DNA of 61,251 bases from an uncultured Acetatifactor sp. (GCA_947624245.1 CANQJL010000015.1:1-61251), one strand, 5' to 3'. Counted from the stretch's first letter, positions 34,558 through 44,357 are shown. Numbers and translations are program-made. The notes: generated from the sequence alone by a model not told the origin.

Positions 34558-36245
34558 CAAAACGAATTTTCAGATCCATCTGTCTTGTTGCGATTGCAGT
34601 TTTTGCGGCTTCCGTGACGCTCTTTCTCGGCGTACTTTATGATTATTTTGGAAATGTGCAGCAAAGAGGGTTAAAAACGCAGACCGAGCTGGCCGCACAG
34701 GGCGCCGAGGCTGTGGGCGCGGCCTATTTTGAAGGACTTTCCCCGAAGGGATACCGCGTCTCGTGGATCAGTGCGGACGGAAAAGTGCTTTACGACAGTG
34801 AGGCGGACTTTTCTGAAATGGAAAATCACCTTGCCCGTGAGGAAATCAAGGAGGCGCTGGAATCCGGCTACGGAGAGAGCTCCCGATATTCCGTGACGTT
34901 GATGGAACGCACACTTTACAGCGCAAAAAGGCTGTCCGACGGAACGGTAGTCCGGCTCTCCGTTGCGCAAAGCACGATTCCCACGCTGCTTCTTGGAATG
35001 ACGCAGCCCATCATCATTATCATTGTGATTGCCGTCGGAGTTTCCTTCTGGCTGGCACACCGTCTTTCCAAGAACATTACCGCGCCCTTAAATCGGCTCA
35101 ATTTGGACGATCCGCTGAACAACGAGGGATATGACGAGCTGTCGCCGCTTCTGCGCCGCATCGATGCCCAGCAGCGGCAGATTCGGGAGCAGGAAAGGGA
35201 GCTTCGTCAAAAGCAGGAGGAATTTGAAGCCGTCACGGAAAACATGGCCGAGGGCATAATTCTTCTGAATACGAAGGGTGTGATTTTGGGGATCAACCGA
35301 GCCGCGAGCGACCTTTTCGGAGCGGCCGGCGACGCCATCGGCAAACACATTTTATCGGTCAATCGAAACATAGAACTGTCGGAGCTTCTTGCGGGAGTCG
35401 AGAACGGTGCGCGGGCGGAAAAGATCATAGACTTGAACGGCGGGAAATATCAGCTCGCGGCCAGTCCGGTCAGAGAGAGCGGTGCGGTTTCCGGCGCCGT
35501 GCTTCTCATGCTTGACGTTACGGAGAAAGAGCAGGCGGAACAGATGCGTCGGGAATTTACGGCGAATGTGTCCCATGAGCTTAAGACGCCGCTGCACACT
35601 ATCGCAGGGTGCGCGGAGCTTCTGGAAAACGGCATGGTGCGCCCCGAAGATACGGCAAGATTCTATTCTCAGATCCGCGGGGAGGCAGGACGCATGATCG
35701 CTTTGGTGGAAGATATTATTCGCCTTTCCCATTTGGACGAGGGCGCGGAGGAGATGAAGTGGGAGCGCGTCGATCTCTATGAACTGGCATCTGAAGCGGT
35801 CAATTTCCTTGCCAATGAGGCGAAAAATGCAGGTGTTCTTGTCAGCGTCGAGGGAGAAAGTGCTGTGGTGGACGGCGTACCGCAGCTTCTGGAAAGTATT
35901 GTCTATAATCTCACGGACAATGCGATCAAGTATAACCGACCGGGCGGGAGAGTCACCGTCACCGTAAAAAGCGCTCCCCAGTCCGTCTCCCTGACCGTCT
36001 CCGACACGGGGATAGGGATTCCGCAAGAGCTCTGGGAGCGCATTTTTGAACGCTTCTACAGGGTGGATAAGAGCCGTTCCAAGGAGCTTGGCGGTACCGG
36101 CTTGGGACTGTCTATCGTCAAACACGCAGCCCGTCTGCATGATGCGAAAATCGAGCTGCAGAGCGCAGAGGGCGAAGGGACGACCGTTACCGTTCTTTTT
36201 CCGAAAGCTCCGACCGGTACACCCTGTAGGAGTAGAGGAGAGTGA
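34554..36245 (+). CDS. phoR: Sensor histidine kinase PhoR
   Basis: A 563-residue kinase. Two membrane segments (about 8-28 and 143-167) bracket an extracytoplasmic domain; a short HAMP-like linker, a PAS domain (about 222-330), a HisKA domain with phospho-acceptor VSHELKTPLH (His near 341), and an ATPase domain with DNAIKYN, SDTGIGIP, RFYRVDKSR and GGTGLGLSIV follow. It phosphorylates PhoP at low phosphate. Its last 59 bases overlap, tail to tail, the 3' end of the sdpI-like gene on the other strand. Confidence 0.92.
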   Translation: MTKRIFRSICLVAIAVFAASVTLFLGVLYDYFGNVQQRGLKTQTELAAQGAEAVGAAYFEGLSPKGYRVSWISADGKVLYDSEADFSEMENHLAREEIKEALESGYGESSRYSVTLMERTLYSAKRLSDGTVVRLSVAQSTIPTLLLGMTQPIIIIIVIAVGVSFWLAHRLSKNITAPLNRLNLDDPLNNEGYDELSPLLRRIDAQQRQIREQERELRQKQEEFEAVTENMAEGIILLNTKGVILGINRAASDLFGAAGDAIGKHILSVNRNIELSELLAGVENGARAEKIIDLNGGKYQLAASPVRESGAVSGAVLLMLDVTEKEQAEQMRREFTANVSHELKTPLHTIAGCAELLENGMVRPEDTARFYSQIRGEAGRMIALVEDIIRLSHLDEGAEEMKWERVDLYELASEAVNFLANEAKNAGVLVSVEGESAVVDGVPQLLESIVYNLTDNAIKYNRPGGRVTVTVKSAPQSVSLTVSDTGIGIPQELWERIFERFYRVDKSRSKELGGTGLGLSIVKHAARLHDAKIELQSAEGEGTTVTVLFPKAPTGTPCRSRGE

Positions 36246-36882
36246 CCGCAGCGGCGGCCAGCACAAAAACGAGCAGCAGAATAACGGCTGCGGCTGCCTG
36301 GAAGAGAACGGCCGCAAGGATCGTGAGGATTCCTGCAATCATCATGGCCGCGGCGCCAAAACGATTGCTCTTTCGCCAGGTGGTATCGTTATACATGCTG
36401 AAGCTTATCCTGACGCCGGCCACGTGGTTCTTTCTCGTCTTTGGCATGTAATTTCCCAGAAGAATGAGCATTGCGCCCACCAGAATACAGGAGACCCTTC
36501 CCATATCCACATGGGCCCGTGAGGCGTTTGAAACGGCTTCCGTATATGCGCTGTACAGAATAAAGCCCTGCATGATCGTGAACATGGCTGCCATGGAAAT
36601 TCCGACGATTTTCAGGACCTTCCCGTTGGACAAGGCTTCCGCCCGCTCTTTTTCGGTCGAAGCTTTGTCTGCTTTTTTCTCGAAATGCGCGATGAACAGG
36701 TGCCAATGCAGCGACAGAAGAAGGATAACGGCGGGGAATAGGAGATTTTCGTATTTCGATCCCCATCTGTCGATATTTCCCGCCAGATCGTAGTGCATCG
36801 GTACGGAGTCCGGCATGAACTGCAGTACAATGGCCGTAAGTACAAGTGAAAGAACAGAAATTGTCCACATACATTTCTTCAT
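36187..36882 (-). CDS. SdpI family membrane protein (DUF1648 + SdpI)
   Basis: A 231-residue protein with about six hydrophobic segments. The N-terminal DUF1648 signature is MHYDLAGNIDRWGSK; the SdpI part has GNYMPKTRKNHVAGVR followed by a W-R-K-S-N-R segment. In Bacillus SdpI gives immunity to a killing factor and holds the repressor SdpR at the membrane. The ATG at 36882 follows GGAGGAAG and overlaps the stop of the regulator gene (ATGA), so the two are coupled. No sdpABC toxin genes are nearby. Confidence 0.85.
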   Translation of the reverse strand: MKKCMWTISVLSLVLTAIVLQFMPDSVPMHYDLAGNIDRWGSKYENLLFPAVILLLSLHWHLFIAHFEKKADKASTEKERAEALSNGKVLKIVGISMAAMFTIMQGFILYSAYTEAVSNASRAHVDMGRVSCILVGAMLILLGNYMPKTRKNHVAGVRISFSMYNDTTWRKSNRFGAAAMMIAGILTILAAVLFQAAAAVILLLVFVLAAAAVTLLYSYRVYRSELSEKER

Positions 36883-37148
36883 TTTTTGCTTCCTCCAGAT
36901 TGTTCCACCCACAAGATCAGTTCGTCCAATACGGTGGTGTTGATCTCATAATACACGAAATTTTTGCTCTTATATTCCATGACCAGATCGGCATTTTTCA
37001 GTAATTTCAAATGATAGGAGAGGTCAGAAGGGGAAATCTGCAGCTGCTCCGCGATCTCTCCGGCGCTTTTCCTTTCGTTCCGAAGCAGCACCAGAATATC
37101 TCTTCTGCGCTTGTCGGAAAGGACTTTAAAAATATTTGTCTCACTCAT
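36879..37148 (-). CDS. ArsR/SdpR-type transcriptional repressor
   Basis: An 89-residue winged-helix regulator: NIFKVLSDKRRRDILVLLR, the HTH segment EIAEQLQISPSDLSYHLKLL and the wing YKSKNFVYYEIN. No metal-binding cysteine pair is visible, matching SdpR/autorepressor types rather than metal sensors. The chosen ATG is at 37148; an upstream ATG at 37169 lacks a ribosome site. It heads a two-gene operon with the SdpI-like protein and probably controls itself. Confidence 0.85.
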   Translation of the reverse strand: MSETNIFKVLSDKRRRDILVLLRNERKSAGEIAEQLQISPSDLSYHLKLLKNADLVMEYKSKNFVYYEINTTVLDELILWVEQSGGSKK

Positions 37149-37195
37149 GTTCCGTGCACCCGTCCGCATACCTATTTCAAATTTTCTTTAAATAC

Positions 37196-37224
37196 ATACT
37201 AGCATTCGTGCGAACCTGTGTCAA
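37196..37224 (-). promoter_or_regulatory. Promoter of the sdpR-sdpI-like operon, possible operator
   Basis: On the minus strand, TTGACA (37224-37219), a 17-base spacer and TAGTAT (37201-37196). The arms TTCG and CGAA (37205-37214) lie in the spacer and a second TAGTAT lies just outside (37225-37230 on the plus strand); these could be repressor contacts. Confidence 0.65.
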
Positions 37225-37365
37225 TAGTATTTCAAAAAAATTTTAAATACTTGGATAAAATAAAAATGGCATATTTTTCCGGTCTTGTCCATATACTGTT
37301 AGAAAGGAATGACGGCTGAAAGTCTGCGGGGATTGAGCCGTCTAGCCTGTGAAAGGAGACAGCAT

Positions 37366-37602
37366 ATGGCAAGAGGACAACGCAAGACCATTGACGAGAA
37401 GATCGCCGCGAAGCAGGAATTGATAGAGGCCCTGATGACCCGTGTGGAGTCGGAGCAGCGCGAACTGGAGGAGCTCTACGAAGCGAAGCGGCGCAAGGAA
37501 CTGGAGGCGGTCAGCGACCTGATCGAGGAGTCGGGACTTACCACGGAGGAAGTGACGGAGGCGCTGCAGCAGTACTTAGATGCCCGTGATGAGACGGCAT
37601 GA
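37366..37602 (+). CDS. Small coiled-coil protein, 78 residues
   Basis: ATG 37366 follows GAAAGGAG. The protein is almost entirely charged helix (IAAKQELIEALMTRVESEQR) followed by a second short helix pair, ESGLTTEEVTEALQQYL. No family recognised; it resembles other small Lachnospiraceae coiled-coil proteins of unknown role. The leader contains a hairpin (GACGGCT at 37311 pairing with AGCCGTC at 37336). It is followed by a bidirectional terminator. Confidence 0.6.
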   Translation: MARGQRKTIDEKIAAKQELIEALMTRVESEQRELEELYEAKRRKELEAVSDLIEESGLTTEEVTEALQQYLDARDETA

Positions 37603-37614
37603 TAAGACCAAATC

Positions 37615-37653
37615 AAAAAAGACCGAAACGACAACAACGTTGCGGTCTTTTTG
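37615..37653. terminator. Bidirectional terminator
   Basis: AAAAAAGACCG and CGGTCTTTTT flank a loop that itself has a small inverted CAACGTTG core. A-run on one side and T-run on the other serve both the small coiled-coil gene and the minus-strand activase. Confidence 0.85.
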
Positions 37654-37720
37654 TATCCTGCAGCCTTTTCCCCGTACTATATCAAGTTTATCGTAAATAT
37701 GAGCTAAAGCAGTGAATCTG

Positions 37721-40700
37721 TCACTCCATATTTTTTGCGGCTGTAGAGAGCATCAGCTTGATGCGGTTCAGCTGGTTCACCTCGCTGGCGCCGGGGTCAT
37801 AGTCGATGGCGACGATGTTGGACTTGGGGTAGGCCTTCCGCAGGGCCTTGATGACGCCCTTGCCCACCACGTGATTGGGAAGACAGCCGAAGGGCTGCGT
37901 GCAGACGATATTGGGTACGTCGTCATGGATCAGCTCCACCATCTCGCCTGTGAGGAACCACCCCTCGCCGGTCTGATTGCCGATGGACACAATGGGCTCC
38001 GCAAAGGATACGATCTTGCGGATAGGGGTAGGCGGCGTAAAATGTCTGCTCCTTTTGAATTCCTTTACCGCGCTGCCTCGGATCAGATGTTCTATCGCCC
38101 AGATGCCTATGCTGCATATTTGAGCCGCCTTTTTGCTGGTTCCCAGATGCTCGGCCTTGTAGATCTGATTGTAGAAGCAGTACAGCAGGAAATCCAGAAG
38201 ATCCGGCACCACGGCCTCCGCGCCCTCCGATTCCAGAAGCTCCACCAGATGATTGTTGCCGGCGGGGGAGAATTTCACCAGGATCTCGCCAACCACGCCC
38301 ACTCGGGGCTTTTTTTCGTCCCGCAGGGGAACGGCGTCAAATTCTCTTATGATCCGGCGGCACATCTTCTGAAATTTCATGAAATTGATATGCTTTCCGG
38401 ACACAAAGCGCTGTACCTCCTTCAGCCATTTCTGATGGAGCGCGTCAACGCTTCCGGGCACAGCCTCGTAGGGGCGCATTCTGTACACGCAGCGCATGAA
38501 AATGTCGCCGAATTCCGCCCCGATGGCGGCGCGCAGCAGCAGCTCGGCGTTTAAGTGGAAGCCGGGATTGGTCTCGATGCCGCCCAGATTCAGGGAGATC
38601 ACGGGAATCTGCGCCATATCGGCCTTCTTCAGCGCCCGCCGGATAAATCCCACATAGTTCGTGGCGCGGCAGCCGCCGCCCGTCTGGGTCATGATGATGG
38701 CCGTCCTGTTCAGATCGTATTTGCCGGAGAGCAGTGCCTCCATGATCTGGCCCACCACCAGAAGGGAAGGGTAGCAGGCGTCGTTGTTCACATATTTCAG
38801 TCCCACGTCCACGGAGTGCTTGTTGTCGTTGTCCAGCACCACAAAATTGTAGCCGCAGGAATTGAACGCGGGTTCAAGGATTTCAAAGTGAATGGGGGAC
38901 ATCTGCGGACAGATGATCGTATAGTTTTTCCGCATCTCCTCCGTAAAGGGCACCTTTTCGATCGCCGCCGAGCGGACGGTACGCGTCTTTTGCATCTTCT
39001 CGCGCACCTTGATGGCGGCGAGCAGGGAGCGCACGCGGATTCTTGCCGCGCCGAGATTGTTCACCTCGTCGATCTTTAAGCAGGTATAGATCTTGTCGGA
39101 GCCGGAGAGGATATCGTTCACCTGATCCGTGGTCACGGCGTCCAGTCCGCAGCCGAAGGAGTTGAGCTGGATCAGGTCCAGATTATCCACGGTCTTCACA
39201 TAGCTGGCGGCGGCGTAGAGTCGGGAGTGGTACATCCACTGGTCGGAGACGATCAGCGGACGTTCGGGCCGGCCCAGATGGGAAATGGAATCCTCCGTCA
39301 GCACTGCCAGATCAAAGGAGGTGATCAGCTCCGGAATGCCGTGGTTGATCTCGGGATCGATGTGGTAGGGGCGTCCGGCCAGCACGATGCCGCGTTTGCC
39401 GGATTCTTTCAGAAAGGCCAGGACCTCCTCGCCCTTTTTCCGGATATCCCTGCGGACATTGTCCAGCTCCTCCCAGCCGGCGGCGGCCGCCGCTTTGAGC
39501 TCGGCGGCGGGAATCTCCCGAAATTCTTCCTCCAGAGCCTGAGTCACCGTGTTAAGGTCGCGGAAGGACATGAAGGGATTGCGCAGCCGCATCTTGCCGT
39601 TTCCGATCTCCTCCACATTGTTCTTGATATTTTCGGAATAGGAGGTGACGATCGGGCAGTTGTAATGATTGTTCGCCTCGGGAATCTCGTTCCTCTCATA
39701 GAACAGCGCGGGATAGAACACGAAGTCCACGCCCTGTTTGATCAGCCATGCCACATGGCCGTGGGCCAGCTTGGCCGGATAGCATTCGGACTCGCTGGGA
39801 ATGGATTCGATACCCAGCTCGTAGATCTGTCTGTTGGAGCTGGGGGAGAGCACTACCCGAAAACCGAGCTTTGTGAAGAACACGTGCCAGAAGGGATAAT
39901 CCTCGTACATATTCAGGACGCGGGGAATCCCCACGGTTCCTCTGGGCGCCTGATCCGGCTCCAGAGAGGGGTAGGAGAACAGTCTTTTCAGCTTGTATTC
40001 AAACAGGTTGGGCATATGGTTGGGATTTTTCTGTCCGCCGATGCCGCGCTCGCAGCGGTTGCCGGAGATGAACTGGCGTCCGCCGGAGAATTTGTTGATG
40101 GTCAGGCGGCAGTTGTTGGTGCAGCCCTTGCACTTGGCCATGCTGGTCTCATACTTTAAAGCGCAGAGCTTCTCGTAGGAGAGCATGGAGGTCTCATAGC
40201 CCTCCTCATAGCGGTCTCTGGCGATCAGCGCCGCGCCGAACGCGCCCATGATGCCCGCGATATCGGGGCGAATGGCCTCGCAGCCCGCAATTTTTTCAAA
40301 GCTGCGCAGCACAGCGTCGTTGTAGAAGGTGCCGCCCTGCACCACAATGTTGTGGCCCAGTTCCGAGGCGTCGGACACCTTGATTACCTTGAACAGGGCG
40401 TTCTTGATCACCGAATAGGCCAGTCCTGCGGAGATATCGGCCACGCTGGCGCCCTCCTTCTGGGCCTGCTTTACCTTGGAGTTCATGAAGACGGTGCAGC
40501 GGGTTCCCAGATCAATGGGGTGCTCGGCAAAGAGAGCGGTCTGCGCAAAGTCCTGCACGCTGTAATTCAGGGATTTTGCAAAGGTCTCGATAAAGGAGCC
40601 GCAGCCCGAGGAGCACGCCTCGTTCAGCTGCACGCTGTCCACCGTCCGGTTCTTTATCTTGATGCACTTCATATCCTGACCGCCGATATCGAGAATACAG

Positions 40701-41956
40701 TCCACGTCGGGATTGAAGAAGGCAGCCGCCTGATAGTGGGCCACTGTCTCCACCTCGCCGTCGTCCAGCAGAAACGCCGCTTTCATCAGCGATTCCCCGT
40801 AACCGGTGGAGCAGGAGCGCACGATCTTTACGTCGGGCGGGAGCTGCTGATAGATTTCCTTCAGGGAGCGGACGGCGGTGTTCAGCGGACTTCCGTCGTT
40901 GCCGCTGTAAAAGGAGTAGAGCAGGGAACCGTCCTCGCCCACCAGCGCGATCTTGGTGGTGGTGCTGCCGGCGTCGATGCCAAGAAAGGCGTTCCCGCGG
41001 TAAGAGGCGAGATCGCCTGTGCCCACGCGGTGCTTCGCATGGCGGGCGCAAAAGGCGTCGTAAGCCTCTCTGCTTTCAAAAAGGGGCTCCATGCGTTCCA
41101 CCTCAAACTCCATCTTGATGTCGGAGGAGAGTTTCTGTACCATTTCGCTCATGGTAAAGGAGACCTCTTCCTTTGCGTTCAGCGCCGATCCGATGGCGGC
41201 GAACAGATGGGAGTTGTCCGTGTCAATGATATGTTCCTTGTCCAGATTTAAGGTGCGGATAAAGGCGGCCTTCAGCTCGGACAAAAAGTGGAGCGGGCCG
41301 CCCAGAAAGGCTACGTGTCCCCTGATGGGCTTGCCGCAGGCGAGACCGGAGATGGTCTGGTTCACCACGGCCTGAAAGATGGAGGCCGACAGATCCTCCT
41401 TGGTGGCGCCCTCGTTGATCAGAGGCTGGATATCGGTCTTTGCGAACACGCCGCAGCGTGCGGCTATGGCGTACAGAGACTTGTAATTTTTGGCATATTC
41501 GTTCAATCCGGCGGCGTCTGTCTGGAGCAGGGACGCCATCTGGTCGATAAAGGAGCCGGTTCCGCCGGCGCAGATTCCGTTCATGCGCTGTTCCACGTTC
41601 CCGCCTTCAAAGTAAATGATCTTGGCGTCTTCCCCGCCCAATTCGATTGCCACGTCGGTATTCGGGGCAAACTCTTTCAGGGAGGTCGCAACGGCGATGA
41701 CCTCCTGCGTGAAGGGAACCGCCAGATGATTGGCAAGGGTCAGTCCGCCGGAGCCTGTGATCATAGGATACAGGGTCAGGTCGCCCAGACGGCTGTGGGC
41801 CTTTTCGAGGAGACGCGCCAACGTCTCCCGTATATTGGCGTAATGGCGCTCATAGTCCGAGAATAAGATATGGTGTTCCCCGTCAAGAATGGCGATCTTG
41901 ACGGTGGTAGAGCCGATATCGATACCCAAGGCTGCGTTGGCAGAGCTGTATTCCAT
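37721..41956 (-). CDS. Giant acyl-CoA dehydratase activase-like ATPase (1411 residues)
   Basis: A fusion of two BadF/HgdC-type ATPase domains and a large dehydratase-related part. Domain 1 (about 10-265) has [18 protein letters not shown] and CAGGTGSF; domain 2 (about 322-590) has [28 protein letters not shown] and [10 protein letters not shown] cysteine cluster, [10 protein letters not shown], follows, then a DUF2229 region (about 665-890; [14 protein letters not shown]) and a C-terminal part with NDACYPSL. HgdC-type activases use ATP to inject an electron from a [4Fe-4S] cluster into 2-hydroxyacyl-CoA dehydratases. The role of these giant fusions is unproven. ATG 41956 follows GGAAGGATG. 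Confidence 0.85.
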   Translation of the reverse strand: MEYSSANAALGIDIGSTTVKIAILDGEHHILFSDYERHYANIRETLARLLEKAHSRLGDLTLYPMITGSGGLTLANHLAVPFTQEVIAVATSLKEFAPNTDVAIELGGEDAKIIYFEGGNVEQRMNGICAGGTGSFIDQMASLLQTDAAGLNEYAKNYKSLYAIAARCGVFAKTDIQPLINEGATKEDLSASIFQAVVNQTISGLACGKPIRGHVAFLGGPLHFLSELKAAFIRTLNLDKEHIIDTDNSHLFAAIGSALNAKEEVSFTMSEMVQKLSSDIKMEFEVERMEPLFESREAYDAFCARHAKHRVGTGDLASYRGNAFLGIDAGSTTTKIALVGEDGSLLYSFYSGNDGSPLNTAVRSLKEIYQQLPPDVKIVRSCSTGYGESLMKAAFLLDDGEVETVAHYQAAAFFNPDVDCILDIGGQDMKCIKIKNRTVDSVQLNEACSSGCGSFIETFAKSLNYSVQDFAQTALFAEHPIDLGTRCTVFMNSKVKQAQKEGASVADISAGLAYSVIKNALFKVIKVSDASELGHNIVVQGGTFYNDAVLRSFEKIAGCEAIRPDIAGIMGAFGAALIARDRYEEGYETSMLSYEKLCALKYETSMAKCKGCTNNCRLTINKFSGGRQFISGNRCERGIGGQKNPNHMPNLFEYKLKRLFSYPSLEPDQAPRGTVGIPRVLNMYEDYPFWHVFFTKLGFRVVLSPSSNRQIYELGIESIPSESECYPAKLAHGHVAWLIKQGVDFVFYPALFYERNEIPEANNHYNCPIVTSYSENIKNNVEEIGNGKMRLRNPFMSFRDLNTVTQALEEEFREIPAAELKAAAAAGWEELDNVRRDIRKKGEEVLAFLKESGKRGIVLAGRPYHIDPEINHGIPELITSFDLAVLTEDSISHLGRPERPLIVSDQWMYHSRLYAAASYVKTVDNLDLIQLNSFGCGLDAVTTDQVNDILSGSDKIYTCLKIDEVNNLGAARIRVRSLLAAIKVREKMQKTRTVRSAAIEKVPFTEEMRKNYTIICPQMSPIHFEILEPAFNSCGYNFVVLDNDNKHSVDVGLKYVNNDACYPSLLVVGQIMEALLSGKYDLNRTAIIMTQTGGGCRATNYVGFIRRALKKADMAQIPVISLNLGGIETNPGFHLNAELLLRAAIGAEFGDIFMRCVYRMRPYEAVPGSVDALHQKWLKEVQRFVSGKHINFMKFQKMCRRIIREFDAVPLRDEKKPRVGVVGEILVKFSPAGNNHLVELLESEGAEAVVPDLLDFLLYCFYNQIYKAEHLGTSKKAAQICSIGIWAIEHLIRGSAVKEFKRSRHFTPPTPIRKIVSFAEPIVSIGNQTGEGWFLTGEMVELIHDDVPNIVCTQPFGCLPNHVVGKGVIKALRKAYPKSNIVAIDYDPGASEVNQLNRIKLMLSTAAKNME

Positions 41957-42043
41957 GTAAAAACATCCTTCCTGATCTATATGCCGGATAACTTGTGCCG
42001 CGTATCCGGACAGAACAATCGACACGGTGCGACACACTTAGTC

Positions 42044-42072
42044 ATTATAGTACACATATCGCCAAATTGCAA
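42044..42072 (-). promoter_or_regulatory. Promoter of the giant activase gene
   Basis: On the minus strand, TTGCAA (42072-42067), a 17-base spacer and TATAAT (42049-42044), about 90 bases before the start codon. Confidence 0.65.
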
Positions 42073-42134
42073 ATGACCAGCTTATGAAAACTTTATTAAA
42101 TTACTGATTTTTCTATAAAAAAGGAAAAGCTTGG

Positions 42135-42163
42135 TTTACTTATGGGAGCCGTGATGATAAAAT
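42135..42163 (+). promoter_or_regulatory. Possible promoter of the rhomboid-like gene
   Basis: TTTACT at 42135-42140, a 17-base spacer, TAAAAT at 42158-42163. With the activase promoter it accounts for the 280-base divergent gap; nothing else is seen there. Confidence 0.5.
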
Positions 42164-42238
42164 GTATTCGTCAAAATGATTTTCATGACTGAGATCGGAC
42201 GGACAGCGGTCAAGACCCTGATGAAAGGAAGATGATCT

Positions 42239-43132
42239 ATGAGCAAGTGGGAGAAAAAATTTGGCAAATATGCGATCCCGAATCTGACGGTGATACTGAT
42301 TCTGTGCTATGTGGCGGGATATGTGTTGAACCTGGCGGCGCCGGGGGTGCTCAGTTACCTGACGCTGGATCCGTATGCGATCCTTCACGGGCAGGTGTGG
42401 AGACTGATAACATGGATCATTTCGCCGCCGTCTTCCTTAAGCGCAGGGGGATTCTTCGGAGTGGATCTGCTGTTCGTCGTCATTATGCTGTTCTTTTATT
42501 TCAGCATCGGCACCACGCTGGAGCACGTCTGGGGCACCTGGAAATACAATGTCTACCTGTTCACGGGCATGTTCCTGACAGTGCTGGGCGCCTTTGTGTG
42601 TATGGGTATCTACTATATGCTCGATCCCGATCTGCCGCCGGAAACGGCCGCAGTCATCTTCCGGATCGGCTCCATGTTCTTCAGCACCTACTATGTGAAC
42701 ATGTCGATCTTTCTGGCCTATGCGTTCACGTTCCCGAACGCGCAGGTGCTTCTGATGATGGTGATACCGGTCAAGGTCAAATGGCTGGGGGTCATCTACG
42801 GCGTGATGCTGCTTTTGGATATGTTCCAGTATTTGGCGGGAGGGCTCTGGTTCGGCGTGGTGGCCATCGGGGCGTCCCTGCTCAATTTCCTGATCTTTTA
42901 TCTGAAGTCGAAGAACAGTATGCATTTGAATCCCAAGCAGATCAAGCGCAGGGCGGAATTTCGGCATGATATAAAGCGAAATCCCAATCCGCGCATCACC
43001 AAGCATAAATGCGCGGTGTGCGGAAGGACGGACGAGGACGATCCCAATCTGGAATTCAGATTCTGCTCCAAATGCAACGGAAATTATGAATATTGCCAGT
43101 ACCACCTTTTCACGCACGAGCATGTGAAGTGA
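42239..43132 (+). CDS. Rhomboid-like membrane protein without visible catalytic motif, C-terminal zinc ribbon
   Basis: A 297-residue protein with about six membrane segments (residues 15-225). The loop GTTLEHVWGTWKYNVYLF and the fold resemble rhomboid/derlin proteins, but I see no GxSG serine motif and no matching catalytic His, so it is probably a non-proteolytic rhomboid relative. The cytoplasmic tail (about 255-297) carries CAVCG, FCSKC and later Cys/His residues, a zinc ribbon. GAAAGGAAG precedes the ATG. The C-terminal HEHVK and stop are duplicated just downstream. Confidence 0.72.
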   Translation: MSKWEKKFGKYAIPNLTVILILCYVAGYVLNLAAPGVLSYLTLDPYAILHGQVWRLITWIISPPSSLSAGGFFGVDLLFVVIMLFFYFSIGTTLEHVWGTWKYNVYLFTGMFLTVLGAFVCMGIYYMLDPDLPPETAAVIFRIGSMFFSTYYVNMSIFLAYAFTFPNAQVLLMMVIPVKVKWLGVIYGVMLLLDMFQYLAGGLWFGVVAIGASLLNFLIFYLKSKNSMHLNPKQIKRRAEFRHDIKRNPNPRITKHKCAVCGRTDEDDPNLEFRFCSKCNGNYEYCQYHLFTHEHVK

Positions 43133-43151
43133 GACGAGCATGTGAAGTGAG
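43116..43151 (+). repeat. Perfect 18-bp tandem duplication over a stop codon
   Basis: ACGAGCATGTGAAGTGAG occurs at 43116-43133 and again at 43134-43151. The first copy contains the last codons and stop of the rhomboid-like gene; the second is untranslated. Confidence 0.95.
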
Positions 43152-43204
43152 AAGCGTGACGGCGCGGACAAAATTAGTGCCGCTTAAAAAAGGACACGGG
43201 GGAA

Positions 43205-43957
43205 ATGATGGAGAGAGAAGTGGTCTTTGCACAGACGCTGGAAAAGGTGCGCAGGCTTGCAAAGGAACAGGGGAATTGCATCGGTGAGGAGCAGGTCAGG
43301 GAGGCGTTTTCTTCCCTTGCGCTGGAGGAGGCGCAGCTTCAGATGGTGTTCGACTATCTGACGGCGCACAAGGTGGGAATCGGGCAGCCTTTGGATACGG
43401 AAGACGATCTGTCGGATACGGAGCGCGATTATCTAAGGGATTATCTGGAGGAGCTGGCGCTGCTTCCGGTGCGCAGTCAGGGGGAGATCGAGGCTTTGAC
43501 GATTTCGGCCATGGCGGGCGAGGAGCAGGCGCGGCACAGTCTTGTGGAGGTCTATCTGAAGGACGTGGCGGATATCGCCAGGCTCTATGCGGGGCAGGGA
43601 GTGCTCTTAGAGGACCTGATCGGGGAAGGAAATGTGGCGCTTGCCTTCGGCATCGGTATGCTGGGGAGTCTCGAGAGGCCCGACGAAGCCTCGGGAATGC
43701 TGATGAAGCTGGTCATGGACAGCATGGAGGAGCATATCCGAGAGAGCTCCGAAAAGGAAACGGCAGGCAGAAAAATTGCGCAAAAGGTGAATAAGGTCGC
43801 CGACAAGGCCAGAGAACTGGCCGAAGAGCTGCACAGAAAAGTCACGCCGGAGGAACTGGCCGAGGAGACGGGACTTTCTGTGCGAAGCATCAGAGAGGCT
43901 GTGCGCATGAGCGGCAATAAGATTGAGGACATCGAATATGCAGAAGACAGTCTATGA
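43205..43957 (+). CDS. Sigma-70-like protein lacking region 4
   Basis: A 250-residue acidic protein. Residues about 45-85 resemble a sigma region 1 (DYLTAHKVGI, SDTERDYLRDYLEEL); about 108-150 resemble region 2.1-2.2 (SLVEVYLKDVADIARLYA, then LLEDLIGEGNVAL); about 195-240 resemble region 3 (VTPEELAEETGLSVRSIREAV). The region 2.3-2.4 segment that melts and reads the -10 element is replaced by a sequence without its aromatic FSTYATWWI pattern, and region 4 is absent. It may bind core polymerase without recognising promoters, which is inference. The next gene overlaps its end by 20 bases. Confidence 0.7.
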   Translation: MMEREVVFAQTLEKVRRLAKEQGNCIGEEQVREAFSSLALEEAQLQMVFDYLTAHKVGIGQPLDTEDDLSDTERDYLRDYLEELALLPVRSQGEIEALTISAMAGEEQARHSLVEVYLKDVADIARLYAGQGVLLEDLIGEGNVALAFGIGMLGSLERPDEASGMLMKLVMDSMEEHIRESSEKETAGRKIAQKVNKVADKARELAEELHRKVTPEELAEETGLSVRSIREAVRMSGNKIEDIEYAEDSL

Positions 43958-44357
43958 GAATTTCAAATACAGTATGCAGGACGTGAGCAGGGTCTATGTG
44001 GGGAGCAAATACACCTTTGAGGAGCTGCTGGACGACGAGGATCTGCTGTTTAAATTCCGAATGATCGTGGAACGCTATATCCTGCCGGAGGCCGACCTGC
44101 AGGACACACTGGAGAGCCATCTGTACTACCTTCCCGCAAAGAGCTTTGCGGTCAAGCTGTATCGGCGGCTGAAGGCGCGCATCAAGGTCAGCGTGATAGA
44201 GGAGAAGAAGAGCCTGTTCGGAAAGCCGAAGCACCAATATACGGACAGGCAGCTCACCATAGATGAGCTGGTAGGCATGACGCCCCAGGAAAAAGAGAGC
44301 TGCGGAATGATCATACAGGAATTGTCGGTGAGCAAGCTGGCGCTTTCCTCTGTTTAG
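43938..44357 (+). CDS. Hypothetical partner protein of the sigma-like gene
   Basis: A 139-residue protein starting at ATG 43938 inside the end of the sigma-like gene, so the two are translationally coupled. It is soluble and mixed helical, with SKYTFEELLDDEDLLFKFRM and YYLPAKSFAVKLYRRLKARI. No helix-turn-helix of sigma region 4 is evident. I do not recognise the family; the overlap suggests it works with the sigma-like protein. Confidence 0.6.
   Translation: MQKTVYENFKYSMQDVSRVYVGSKYTFEELLDDEDLLFKFRMIVERYILPEADLQDTLESHLYYLPAKSFAVKLYRRLKARIKVSVIEEKKSLFGKPKHQYTDRQLTIDELVGMTPQEKESCGMIIQELSVSKLALSSV

Noticed and set aside
36187..36912. Ten extra N-terminal residues for the SdpI-like protein
   Set aside because: They lie within the end of the regulator gene; the ATG at 36882 has a good ribosome site and overlaps the upstream stop.
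38555..40159. Plus-strand open frames inside the giant activase gene
   Set aside because: They are antisense shadows of a gene with recognisable domains on the minus strand.
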